In this document: piece after piece, positions 8,161 to 16,518 of the stretch
How the letters are laid out: every line of letters begins with the position of its first letter
Position numbering within the stretch: the first letter of the stretch is position 1
NCBI RefSeq assembly: GCF_044923475.1
Contig: NZ_CP137338.1
Span: forward strand, 4,588,001 to 4,652,000
Source of the DNA: JAAURS01 sp044923475
Lineage (GTDB): Bacteria; Cyanobacteriota; Cyanobacteriia; Thermosynechococcales; Thermosynechococcaceae
DNA: 64,000 bases
Reading direction: 5' to 3'
The notes under the pieces: model-generated
What the model saw: only the letters and a program-made list of their open reading frames with translations
Database searches by the model: none
What the model was told of the DNA's origin: nothing
Position numbers and translations under genes: made by a program

Positions 8161-9240
8161 TTAGGCGGGTGCTGACATCCTCGGACGGGCAAAGATCATC
8201 CGGCCTGCGGAAGTTTGCAGAGCGCTGGTCACCACAACGGGTACTTCATCGCCGATGTAGCCGCTGCCCTCTTCAACCACAACCATTGTACCGTCAGATA
8301 AATACCCTACGCCTTGATCGGGTTCCTTGCCTTCCTTCAAAATTTTAAGGTCGATACTATCGCCTGGCAAATAGACGGGCCTTAGAGATTGAGCCAGATC
8401 GTTTACGTTTAGCACCTGCACTTTTTGGAGGCTCGCAACCTTATTGAGGTTGTAGTCGTTGGTCACCAGACTACCGTTAATGTCTTGGGCCAGACGTACT
8501 AGTTTTGCATCGACCGTGGCCACATCTTCATAATCGGCGGGATTGATCGCAATGCGCTGGGGGTGGTTTTCTTGAAGGCGATTGAGGATATCTAACCCTC
8601 GACGACCTCTCGTGCGTTTCTGATCGTTGGAAGAATCGGCAATCCTCTGAAGCTCCTGGAGGACGAACTGCGGCACTAAAATCTGACCTTCTAAGAATCC
8701 TGTATTGACCAGTTCTTGCACTCGACCGTCGATGATGCAGCTCGTATCTAAAATCTTTGCCGGAGTGGGTTTCAAGGTGCCTTCTGCAAGCAGGATTGTT
8801 TCTAGGGAGTTGGGGTTAATCAGCCGAAGCAGGGTGCGGCCATGGGTATCTGCCAAGGTCAGGCCGGAGTAAGAAAAAATCAAACTCCCAAACAGCGCCG
8901 TAATGGGTTTTAAGAAGGACAGTTCTGAAGGGATGGGCAATAAAAAGATCGGAGCCAGCATTAAGTTGGCGACAATCAGACCTAATACCAATCCCACGGC
9001 GCGGCCGATCAGCACGTCGGTAGGGAGTTTCTTAACGCCTCGCTCGAGGCGGCGGTACGCTGTTTGCACCACTAATCCCATTCCCACACCAATGAGACAG
9101 CCAAAACCAAGCGTGACCCAACGCAGTCCCTCTATATTGGCTACTTGAGAAAGGATGTCGAATGGGAGCAGCTCGACGCTTTGATACCCTATCGTCGCGC
9201 CGACTAAGATAAGAGTCAAAATAATGATGGCGTCAATCAT
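8161..9240 (-). CDS. Membrane PIN-TRAM domain protein (YacL-like)
   Basis: 359 residues. The first ~130 residues contain four hydrophobic segments (at about 3-20, 38-60, 80-102 and 112-130). A PIN nuclease domain follows from about 165 with KILDTSCIIDGR, QELQRIADSSN and, near the end of the domain, LVTNDYNLNKVA, which preserve the acidic metal-binding residues. The C-terminal ~70 residues are a TRAM-like beta domain (LSDGTMVVVEEGSGYIGDEV). This is the YacL/PilT-N-like arrangement common in Firmicutes and cyanobacteria. RNA cleavage is expected from the PIN fold, but the target is unknown. The ATG at 9240 precedes the first membrane segment directly. Confidence 0.88.
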   Translation of the reverse strand: MIDAIIILTLILVGATIGYQSVELLPFDILSQVANIEGLRWVTLGFGCLIGVGMGLVVQTAYRRLERGVKKLPTDVLIGRAVGLVLGLIVANLMLAPIFLLPIPSELSFLKPITALFGSLIFSYSGLTLADTHGRTLLRLINPNSLETILLAEGTLKPTPAKILDTSCIIDGRVQELVNTGFLEGQILVPQFVLQELQRIADSSNDQKRTRGRRGLDILNRLQENHPQRIAINPADYEDVATVDAKLVRLAQDINGSLVTNDYNLNKVASLQKVQVLNVNDLAQSLRPVYLPGDSIDLKILKEGKEPDQGVGYLSDGTMVVVEEGSGYIGDEVPVVVTSALQTSAGRMIFARPRMSAPA

Positions 9241-9404
9241 TGCCGTTTGCGCTCTGAAGGTAGGAGATGCCCCGAAGCAAAGATTGAAACCCTTTGCAGG
9301 CTAGCGGGATGGAATAACCGGGAGGAAACATAGAACCTATTATACTTTCTCGGTTTCTGAGACTTATTAAATTACTGGCAAATGGAATTTTAAGGGCGGC
9401 AAAC

Positions 9405-10067
9405 CTAAATTTTGTCAGACAGCACTTTAAACAATTGTTTCACTAATGCTAAATCCTTGTCTCCAGGCGATACTTCGACCCCGCTGGAGAGGTCGATACC
9501 AGACGGGTTGACTCGAGCGAGGGCGGCGATCGCATTTCCCACGTTCAGCCCCCCCGCTAAGAACCAGGGACGCTCCGGCGCAAACTGTTCGACCAATCCC
9601 CAGTCCCACGTCTCCCCCGTTCCCCCCAAGGCATGGGGGTTAAAGGCGTCTAATAAAAAAGTGTCTGCGGCACTGGCGTAGGTCTCGACGAGGGCCAAGG
9701 TGTCTGCTGTCTGCACTCGGAATGCTTTAACGAGCTCGATTTGAGGCAATTCGAGGCGCAGCGCCCGACAAAACGCTGGCGATTCTTGGCCGTGGAGCTG
9801 TACGCCAGTCAGCGCGCCGCGATCGACCGTGGCAACAATTTGCTCGAGGGATGCATTGGCAAAGACTCCAATTTTGGCAAGGGTTCCGCCATTGAGAGAC
9901 TGTCCCGGCAACCTTTTGACAATCTCTGCGATCGCTGGGGGTGCAATATACCGAGGCGATTGCGGGACGCAGATAAATCCAAGGGCGTCGGCTCCGAGGG
10001 CGGCGATCGCCTCAGCTTGGTCGGATCGGGTTAGCCCGCAAATCTTAACGCGCAGTTTCCCCGACAT
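9405..10067 (-). CDS. trpF: Phosphoribosylanthranilate isomerase
   Basis: 220 residues from the ATG at 10067; the frame extends to a TTG at 10091, but the ATG gives the standard start MSGKLRVKICGLTRSDQAEA. The TIM-barrel markers are VKICGLT (catalytic Cys), VGVQLHGQE-like TGVQLHGQESP, LLDAFNP (catalytic Asp) and the phosphate-binding FLAGGLN and GIDLSSGVEVSPGDKD. It catalyses the Amadori rearrangement of phosphoribosylanthranilate in tryptophan synthesis. No other trp gene is nearby, as usual in cyanobacteria. Confidence 0.95.
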   Translation of the reverse strand: MSGKLRVKICGLTRSDQAEAIAALGADALGFICVPQSPRYIAPPAIAEIVKRLPGQSLNGGTLAKIGVFANASLEQIVATVDRGALTGVQLHGQESPAFCRALRLELPQIELVKAFRVQTADTLALVETYASAADTFLLDAFNPHALGGTGETWDWGLVEQFAPERPWFLAGGLNVGNAIAALARVNPSGIDLSSGVEVSPGDKDLALVKQLFKVLSDKI

Positions 10068-10150
10068 AAAAGTTAGTCGTTTACCCGCCAATCTCGTGCC
10101 CTAATGTTAACTCTTTAAAACAAACCGCGAAGGGTGACCCAAGGGATTTT

Positions 10151-10156
10151 TATAAT
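10151..10156 (+). promoter_or_regulatory. Candidate -10 box of psaK
   Basis: A perfect TATAAT lies 94 bp upstream of the psaK ATG and 84 bp outside trpF, in the divergent gap. No matching -35 hexamer is seen at 17 bp, as in many light-regulated cyanobacterial promoters. The 5' leader would be about 85 nt. Confidence 0.45.
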
Positions 10157-10249
10157 CCTGACAGTTCTTGCGGGATCGCGTTTGACCGTGTGTTGGACGA
10201 ACTGCAATCCCACAGCTCTCATTTTTAAGACGTTGAGGAAACCGATTTT

Positions 10250-10516
10250 ATGAACAGTACTTTATTGGCGGTCGTTGCTGCATCTCCTTCTAACTGGTCC
10301 GTTCAAGTTGGCATCATTATGATTTTGACCAACCTGTTCGCCTTTTTTATTGGGCGGTATGCCATCCAACACAAAGGCGTGGGACCCAGTCTTCCAGCGA
10401 ATTTGCCGGACGTGCTCAAGGGGTTTGGGGTCCCCGAGCTATTGGCAACCGCCAGCTTCGGCCATATTTTAGGAGCCGGAATGATCTTGGGCCTTCGCAC
10501 GACAGGCGCGTTCTAA
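10250..10516 (+). CDS. psaK: Photosystem I reaction centre subunit X (PsaK)
   Basis: 88 residues, the normal PsaK size. Two transmembrane helices are evident: SVQVGIIMILTNLFAFFIG (about residues 17-35) and the second in ATASFGHILGAGMILGL (about 66-82), joined by a polar loop with AIQHKGVGPSLP. PsaK sits at the edge of the photosystem I core in the thylakoid membrane, binds chlorophyll, and contributes to antenna docking and trimer contacts. It is monocistronic, divergent from trpF, with a terminator 50 bp downstream. Confidence 0.93.
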   Translation: MNSTLLAVVAASPSNWSVQVGIIMILTNLFAFFIGRYAIQHKGVGPSLPANLPDVLKGFGVPELLATASFGHILGAGMILGLRTTGAF

Positions 10517-10565
10517 AAGATTCGATTCCGAATCTATCCCGTCCGTTCTCTCAGTCCATTCTCTC

Positions 10566-10602
10566 AAAAGAGCAGCCGAAAAGATTTCGCGTCTGCTCTT
10601 TT
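10566..10602. terminator. Bidirectional intrinsic terminator between psaK and hydrolase gene
   Basis: AAAAGAGCAG (10566-10575) pairs with CTGCTCTTTT (10593-10602): a 10-bp stem whose outer A:T pairs supply a T run in both directions. It serves the convergent psaK (plus) and beta-lactamase-like gene (minus, ending at 10607). Confidence 0.8.
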
Positions 10603-10606
10603 GGGT

Positions 10607-11560
10607 TTAGATCCGATCGGTGTCGTACAGTTCGGGTACGGCTTCTGCAATTTTTGCCGACAGAAACGGAATGAGGGCTTCCGTCTCGCTGGCCTGCTTG
10701 CCCTCTGTAAACACCACCAGCAAATAGGGGTGCCGATGGGGCAGTTCGACGTAGGCCGCATCGTGGCGGGTGGCGCTCGTCCAACCCGCCTTCGACCAAA
10801 CTTTGCCCTCTAGAGGAACGCCTCCCCCAATAAAGCCCGCGACTTGGTTTTCAGGGTCTTCCGCTAAGATCTTGGGGTCTAGGTCGCGCCGCATCAGATC
10901 GAGCACGGACTGCGATCGCCTTGGGGAGACCGCCACTCCACCGACGATGCCATGGAGCAGACGCGCCGTCGCGTCCGTCGTCAGTCGATTGCGGTTTTCT
11001 CGCTGAGCCCCTACAAACGCGCATTCTCGACCGTAAGGCCCATCCCCCCACGTTTTTTGATTGACGTTGATGCTCTCTAGCTCGACCCATCCCAACCCTT
11101 CAAAATAACGGTTGACGATATTGCGCTGCGCTTTCCACGTTTCAAAGGGGCCGGGCGGCAGTTCTGGCCCGCTGGTCGTCCCGGTGAGGACGTCCACCAA
11201 GTAACCCGTCGCATCGTTGCTAGAATCTACGATCGCGTCGCGCAGGGCGCGATCTAACTCCGTCGAGGGAGGAATCATCCCTTTCTCTAGCCATTCGTGG
11301 CAGGCCACCGCATAGAAAAGCTTGACCACGCTGGCTGGGTAAATCGGCTCTATCCCGCGATAGCTATAGCCCCGCACGGGGTAGCTCCAAAACTCCTCTG
11401 GCGACAGCGCGCCCCCCGTATTGACGGGAAACGGTGGGTCGTAGACCAACCAAGTAAAGGCGAGCTGATTGCGGGCGAGCCAGGGAAACGCCACCCAGGT
11501 CTGCTCCAGAATGCTCTGGGCCTGGGTGGAGAGGGTTTCGTCAAGTCGGTAAAACGCCAT
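10607..11560 (-). CDS. Class A beta-lactamase-like serine hydrolase
   Basis: 317 residues of the beta-lactamase/D-Ala-D-Ala-carboxypeptidase superfamily. The active-site serine motif SxxK is SVVK in YPASVVKLFYAVACHEWL; the second motif is SSN in VDSSNDATGYLVD; the third is KAG in WSKAGWTSATRHD, where KTG is usual. There is no signal peptide, which is unusual for a periplasmic lactamase or a penicillin-binding protein. It may be a cytoplasmic esterase-like or peptidase-like member; antibiotic hydrolysis is not implied. The ATG at 11560 is 17 bp downstream of the glgB stop, so the two may be co-transcribed. Confidence 0.82.
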   Translation of the reverse strand: MAFYRLDETLSTQAQSILEQTWVAFPWLARNQLAFTWLVYDPPFPVNTGGALSPEEFWSYPVRGYSYRGIEPIYPASVVKLFYAVACHEWLEKGMIPPSTELDRALRDAIVDSSNDATGYLVDVLTGTTSGPELPPGPFETWKAQRNIVNRYFEGLGWVELESINVNQKTWGDGPYGRECAFVGAQRENRNRLTTDATARLLHGIVGGVAVSPRRSQSVLDLMRRDLDPKILAEDPENQVAGFIGGGVPLEGKVWSKAGWTSATRHDAAYVELPHRHPYLLVVFTEGKQASETEALIPFLSAKIAEAVPELYDTDRI

Positions 11561-11576
11561 GTATTGTACCCTTGAC

Positions 11577-13883
11577 CTAACGTGCCTCAGATTCGCCGGA
11601 CGCCTGAAGCGTCTGCTTGTTGCGATCGAGCTTAAAGATGAGGGTGGACAGCGGTGGCAAACACAAGTCGAGGGAGTAGGGACGATTGTGGAACGACCAT
11701 TCTTCCGTCCACTTACCGCCTAAGTTCCCCATGTTGCTGCCCCCGTACTGACGGGCATCGCTGTTGAGCAGCTCGACGTAAAACCCAGCCTCTGGAACCC
11801 CGACGCGGTAATGGCTGTGGGGTTGGGGTGTAAAGTTGCACACCGTCAAAATAAATTCGTCGGAGTGCTTCGTGCGCCGCACGAAGGAGATCACGCTGTG
11901 GCGATTGTCGCTGCAATCCACCCACTCAAATCCGTCGTAGGCAAAATCCTGAGTGTGGAGCGCCGTTTCTTGACGGTACAGGTGGTTGAGTTCTGCCACG
12001 TACTGCTTGAGCTGCTGGTGGGGTTCGTACTGGAGCAGGTGCCATTCTAGGTCTCCCCAAACGTTCCATTCGCCGCGCTGGCCGAACTCCATCCCCATGA
12101 AAAGGGTTTTTTTGCCGGGGTGGGCGTACATAAAACCGTACAGACAGCGGAGGTTCGCAAACTTTTGCCAGTCGTCTCCCGGCATTTTGTTGAGCATGTT
12201 GCTCTTGCCGTGCACCACTTCATCGTGGGATAGCGCCAGCATGAAGTTTTCCGTAAAGGCATACATGATGCTGAAGGTGACGTTGTTTTGATGGAACTGT
12301 CGGAACCAGGGATCCATGCTGAAGTAGTCCAGCATGTCGTGCATCCAGCCCATGTTCCACTTCAGGTTGAAACCCAAGCCCCCAACGTAGGTGGGCCAGG
12401 AAACCATCGGCCAAGACGTCGATTCTTCGGCGATCGACAGCGCGCCCGGAAAGTAGTTAAACAGCGCGTTGTTGAGGTGACGCAAGAAATCAGCTGCCTC
12501 GATATTTTCGCAGCCGCCGTAGTCATTGGCGACCCATTCGCCATCCTTTCGGTTGTAGTTCAAGTACAGCATGGAAGCCACCGCATCGACGCGGATGCCG
12601 TCAATGTGGTACTTATCGAACCAAAAGAGCGCGTTGGCGGTCAGGAAGTTTTTGACCTCAGGACGACCGTAGTTGAAAATCAGCGTGCCCCACTCTTTAT
12701 GTTCGCCCTTGCGGGGATCGGCGTGTTCGTAAAGGTGGGTTCCGTCAAAGAAGGCCAGTCCGTGGCCGTCTTTGGGAAAATGCCCCGGAACCCAATCTAC
12801 GATGACCCCAATGCCATTTTGGTGGCACCGATCCACAAAGTACATAAAGTCTTGAGGCGTGCCGTACCGCGAGGTGCAGGCATAATACCCAGTTACCTGG
12901 TAGCCCCAGGAACCGTCAAATGGGTGCTCCGAAACGGGCAGGAGTTCGATGTGGGTAAAGCCCAGGTCCTTAACGTAAGGAATCAGGCGATCGGCCAATT
13001 CTCGGTAGGTTAGAAATCGAGCATGGGGTTTGAGCTCGGCAACGCTCACGGAAATTCCCGGTTCGCCATTTTCGAGCAGGGGCGGCTCTGCGGAAGCACC
13101 GTGCATCCAAGATCCGAGGTGGAGCTCGTAGATCGAGACCGGTCGAGCGAGGGGATCGCTGTGACGGCGGGCATCCAGCCAGTCCAAATCGTTCCACTCA
13201 TAAGCATTCAGGTCGGCAACGATCGAGGCGGTTTTGGGACGAACTTCTTGATAGAAGCCGTAGGGATCCGTTTTCTCGTAAATGTGTCCCGCGTCGTTTT
13301 TAATCTCGTACTTATAGCTCTCTCCGACCGCTAATTCTGGGATGAACAAATCCCAAATTCCGGTCGGACCTTTACGCATTTGATGCTTGCGACCGTCCCA
13401 GTAGTTGAAGTCACCAATGATGGAGACGTTACGGGCATTGGGCGCCCATACCGCAAAGTAAACGCCATTCACCCCTTCTACAGTGGCTGGGTGTGCCCCC
13501 AGCTTTTCGTAAATGCGCTGATGGTTGCCCTCGGCAAAGAGGTAGCGGTCGTATTCCGTCAGGAGGGGAGACTTAAAGGCGTAGGGGTCGTACATGACCC
13601 GTTCGTGACCTGCTTCGGTAACGCGGAACTGATAGGTGGGCAGCGCGGTACTTTCTAGGGCGCACTCGAAGAAATGGGGGTGATGGGCGGACTGCATCGG
13701 ATGCTCGGAGCGCTGCTCCGGACAGACAACCGTGACGGCTTCTGCCGTTGGCATGTAGGCTCGAATTACCCATTTTGAAGTCCCATTCATTTCAATGGGA
13801 TGAGGCCCTAAAACTTCAAAGGGGTCGTGATGCTGATTGGCAATAATGCGCTGGACCTGATCGGGCGAAATCGAAGCGGTCAT
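11577..13883 (-). CDS. glgB: 1,4-alpha-glucan branching enzyme
   Basis: 768 residues with the full bacterial GlgB plan: an N-terminal N1 carbohydrate-binding module (to ~115), the CBM48 module (about 125-215, GVYFAVWAPNARNVSIIGDFN), and the GH13 catalytic barrel. Conserved segments are HFPKDGHGL, GIRVDAVASMLY (catalytic Asp), AEEST (catalytic Glu) and ALSHDEVVHGK (transition-state His-Asp). The C-terminal beta domain follows. It makes alpha-1,6 branches in glycogen, the carbon store used at night. The ATG at 13883 gives MTASISPDQVQRIIANQHHD, a usual cyanobacterial start. Confidence 0.96.
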   Translation of the reverse strand: MTASISPDQVQRIIANQHHDPFEVLGPHPIEMNGTSKWVIRAYMPTAEAVTVVCPEQRSEHPMQSAHHPHFFECALESTALPTYQFRVTEAGHERVMYDPYAFKSPLLTEYDRYLFAEGNHQRIYEKLGAHPATVEGVNGVYFAVWAPNARNVSIIGDFNYWDGRKHQMRKGPTGIWDLFIPELAVGESYKYEIKNDAGHIYEKTDPYGFYQEVRPKTASIVADLNAYEWNDLDWLDARRHSDPLARPVSIYELHLGSWMHGASAEPPLLENGEPGISVSVAELKPHARFLTYRELADRLIPYVKDLGFTHIELLPVSEHPFDGSWGYQVTGYYACTSRYGTPQDFMYFVDRCHQNGIGVIVDWVPGHFPKDGHGLAFFDGTHLYEHADPRKGEHKEWGTLIFNYGRPEVKNFLTANALFWFDKYHIDGIRVDAVASMLYLNYNRKDGEWVANDYGGCENIEAADFLRHLNNALFNYFPGALSIAEESTSWPMVSWPTYVGGLGFNLKWNMGWMHDMLDYFSMDPWFRQFHQNNVTFSIMYAFTENFMLALSHDEVVHGKSNMLNKMPGDDWQKFANLRCLYGFMYAHPGKKTLFMGMEFGQRGEWNVWGDLEWHLLQYEPHQQLKQYVAELNHLYRQETALHTQDFAYDGFEWVDCSDNRHSVISFVRRTKHSDEFILTVCNFTPQPHSHYRVGVPEAGFYVELLNSDARQYGGSNMGNLGGKWTEEWSFHNRPYSLDLCLPPLSTLIFKLDRNKQTLQASGESEAR

Positions 13884-14124
13884 GTAAAGTACCTATATTA
13901 AAAAATCCCAATCTAGTCAACAGTGACAGCCTGAGACTCAAACATTGAGTGTAGTGTTTGAGGCAATCCTAAGCTCTAAGAAATACTAGAGCAGCGCGAG
14001 GCTAAATTTTACGGAGCAAACTCTAACCTGTCTGAGCCTCAAGCGGAGGCAAATCTATAAAGCGTTGGAAATCATACATCTCATGCATTGAACCATCTAA
14101 GGCCGATCTTTAAAATTTCAGTCA

Positions 14125-14868
14125 TTAATAGCTTAATAGGATTCGATCTACAAACTTTGCAATTAGTCGATTTGCATCTGGAGTCTCCTGAAGTGAGGCC
14201 AAAATTTGCTGGAGGCGATTGTCATCGTCGAAATAGCGACTTTGATACCGCTGAATGCGGGCGGCTAAGTCTTGGGGATTTAGCTCTGGGTGAAATTGAA
14301 ATGCATAGAAGGGTTTACCGATCGCTTTAAGGGCATGATACGGACACCGCTCCGTTGAGGCAAGACATACCGTTCGATCGGGTAGGGTCAAGGCTCGTTC
14401 TTTGTGTCCAGAAATGGCAAGAAAACCATTGGAGACGTCGTGCAACAGAAGATCGTCCCGAGCGGCTGGCAAGAGCTGCATTGGGTAGACTCCCATTTCC
14501 ATCCGGTCGGGATCGGCAATGACTTTGCCGCCCAGGGCTTCCACGGCTAACTGAAATCCGAAGCACGACGCAAATACCGGAATGCTCTCCCGTACACAAT
14601 ACGCTAGTAGAACCTTTGCATCTTCGACAAAGGGGTAGCGCAGGGGATCCAAGACGGAAGCGTCACTGGAGCCACCTACGAATACGGCATCGCACTCTGA
14701 CGCTTTTTCTGCATAGAAGTTAGGGGTATCGAAAACATTTAGCGTGAGGAATTGGTGCTCCTCTAAGCCGCTGTAGGCAATAAATTCCTGGAGCTCCTCC
14801 GCTCGCGTTGCGCCATCTTCTCGAATTTGGAGGTAGAGGATCCGAAGTTGAGAACGCTTGAGGCCCAT
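14125..14868 (-). CDS. Class I glutamine amidotransferase-like protein
   Basis: 247 residues forming a stand-alone GATase1 domain. The nucleophile elbow is FASCFGFQLAVEALGG (Cys at about residue 102) and the His-Glu pair is in YAFQFHPELNP (about 190-197), so the triad is intact. The motif differs from true carbamoyl-phosphate or GMP synthase (GxCxG) by SCFGFQ, which is common in this solo group. These proteins hydrolyse glutamine or gamma-glutamyl compounds; no partner synthase is adjacent. It is divergent from kaiA, with a 263-bp gap. Start at the ATG gives MGLKRSQLRILYLQIREDG. Confidence 0.8.
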   Translation of the reverse strand: MGLKRSQLRILYLQIREDGATRAEELQEFIAYSGLEEHQFLTLNVFDTPNFYAEKASECDAVFVGGSSDASVLDPLRYPFVEDAKVLLAYCVRESIPVFASCFGFQLAVEALGGKVIADPDRMEMGVYPMQLLPAARDDLLLHDVSNGFLAISGHKERALTLPDRTVCLASTERCPYHALKAIGKPFYAFQFHPELNPQDLAARIQRYQSRYFDDDNRLQQILASLQETPDANRLIAKFVDRILLSY

Positions 14869-15131
14869 GGAGTTTAATAAAAACGAAGAATAAAGGTTTG
14901 AGAGCGAACAAAAGACGGGAGATCCTCATACCCCCAAGAGAGATCGGCCAGGACTTATCCAGTATCGGCGTTACGAGATTTGCGCCGAGGGCACGACCGA
15001 CGACCGCCAAGGCCTACGCTAGTGTAGGCTTTGGTGCGCTCTTCGATCGGTAAAGCTTGGCTAATCGACCAAGTTAAGCTTAAATAACTTCATTATTAAA
15101 AATAATTTTAATTTGCTTTTAACTTGGCGCT

Positions 15132-16055
15132 ATGACCTTTTCCTCTAGTTCGGTCGCGCGCCCTCAGGTCTTAGTTTGTGCCCTCACAAGGTCTGAGACG
15201 CTTTTTAGTCCCATCGATCGAGCTTTAGAGCGCTACTGTACGGTAGTGCTCAGTTCGGATGCGGAAGCGTTTTTCAAGACGGTCGTTCGGGACCGTTTCT
15301 CGATCGACTGCTTGATTTTAGAACAGCAGCCGGACCTCGAACGGATTATCGGTCGCCTTCATCGAGAAGCGATTGTCTTGCCTCTCGTGATTTTGACAGA
15401 TTCGAAGACCGACCGCGCGAGGGGATTGGCGGAACCGTCGCCGATCGACTCGATCGGCGATACGAGCCGCTACCACACGGCAGAGGTGGAGCTAGCCCAA
15501 TCCAAAATCCAAGAGCTGCCCCAATCTGTCGATACTGCGATCGCCAATTTTTTGAAGCTCTCTCCCCAGTCTCGGCTCCCTCACCAATCGGAGATGGAGT
15601 TCGGCGTGGAGGATCGGTCTGCCCTCTCGAGCTTTGGCGAAACCTTAGCCGCCCAGCAACAGCGCCTCTCAGACAAACTCCGAGAGCGCTTGGGATACCT
15701 TGGCGTCTTTTACAAGCGAGACTCGCAACTATTCTTTAGAAATTTCTCGTCTGAGGAGCGGGAAAGTTTTTTACTTGAATTAAAATCAGACTACAGAGAC
15801 ATCATCCTTAGCTATTTTCGCAAGGGCAGCGATATCAACCAACAAATCGATGCCTTTGTGTATAAGGTCTTCTTCGCGGATATGTCTGTATCTCAGGTGC
15901 TTGAGATCCATATGGAGCTAATGGATCGATTGGCTAAAAAGCTTAAGTTAGAGGGGCGCAGCGAAGATATTTTGCTAGACTACCGCCTGACGCTCATCGA
16001 TGCGATCGCCCATCTTTGCGAAATGTATCGACGCTCGATTCCCAAAGAGCCTTAG
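15132..16055 (+). CDS. kaiA: Circadian clock protein KaiA
   Basis: 307 residues. The N-terminal ~135 residues form a pseudo-receiver domain (VARPQVLVCALTRSETLF ...), a linker follows, and the C-terminal four-helix domain (about 195-300) is strongly conserved: YLGVFYKRDSQLFFRN, SDYRDIILSYF, DAFVYKVFFADMSVSQVLEIH and DYRLTLIDAIAHLCEMYRRS. KaiA stimulates KaiC autophosphorylation by binding its C-terminal tail. It is first in kaiABC. The upstream gap has two inverted repeats, 15009-15032 and 15053-15081 (AAGCTTGG ... CCAAG), of unknown role. Confidence 0.96.
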   Translation: MTFSSSSVARPQVLVCALTRSETLFSPIDRALERYCTVVLSSDAEAFFKTVVRDRFSIDCLILEQQPDLERIIGRLHREAIVLPLVILTDSKTDRARGLAEPSPIDSIGDTSRYHTAEVELAQSKIQELPQSVDTAIANFLKLSPQSRLPHQSEMEFGVEDRSALSSFGETLAAQQQRLSDKLRERLGYLGVFYKRDSQLFFRNFSSEERESFLLELKSDYRDIILSYFRKGSDINQQIDAFVYKVFFADMSVSQVLEIHMELMDRLAKKLKLEGRSEDILLDYRLTLIDAIAHLCEMYRRSIPKEP

Positions 16056-16122
16056 GATTGGGTTGTCAAAACGAACCGTTACATTGTCTCCTTCTACCGT
16101 CCTTTTCTGCAAGAGAAATATT

Positions 16123-16449
16123 ATGAGTGTGCGTCGAAAAACCTACGTCTTAAAGCTGTATGTTGCTGGCAACACTCCTAACTCCGTACGGGCTTTAAAG
16201 ACTTTAAATACGATTCTAGAAAAAGATTTTCAGGGTGTCTACGCTCTAAAGGTCATCGATGTCCTTAAAAATCCGCAGTTGGCCGAGGAAGACAAAATTT
16301 TGGCAACCCCCACCCTCTCTCGGGTTTTGCCTCCCCCCGTGCGTAAGATCATCGGAGACCTTTCCGACCGAGAAAAAGTTTTAATCGGCCTCGACCTTCT
16401 CTACGAAGAGTTGACCGATAGCAATAACGAGTGGGACTCATCCCCTTGA
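16123..16449 (+). CDS. kaiB: Circadian clock protein KaiB
   Basis: 108 residues from the ATG at 16123; the longer open frame from 16000 overlaps kaiA and is not used. The sequence is a near-textbook KaiB: TYVLKLYVAGNTPNSVRALK, DVLKNPQLAEEDKILATPTL and RKIIGDLSDREKVLIGLDLL. KaiB is the fold-switching thioredoxin-like protein that binds phosphorylated KaiC, sequesters KaiA and signals output. It follows kaiA by 67 bp, where an internal kaiBC promoter could lie. The acidic tail is short (TDSNNEWDSSP). Confidence 0.97.
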   Translation: MSVRRKTYVLKLYVAGNTPNSVRALKTLNTILEKDFQGVYALKVIDVLKNPQLAEEDKILATPTLSRVLPPPVRKIIGDLSDREKVLIGLDLLYEELTDSNNEWDSSP

Positions 16450-16518
16450 CAGGCCCCCTTGACAGGAAATAGACAGTTTTTTTGCCCTTTAAATTCGAAC
16501 TTTCGATCGCCAATTACA

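Noticed and set aside
15009..15032. Inverted repeat GCCTAC...GTAGGC upstream of kaiA as a terminator
   Set aside because: No T run follows in either direction; noted only as an unexplained dyad in the kaiA upstream region.
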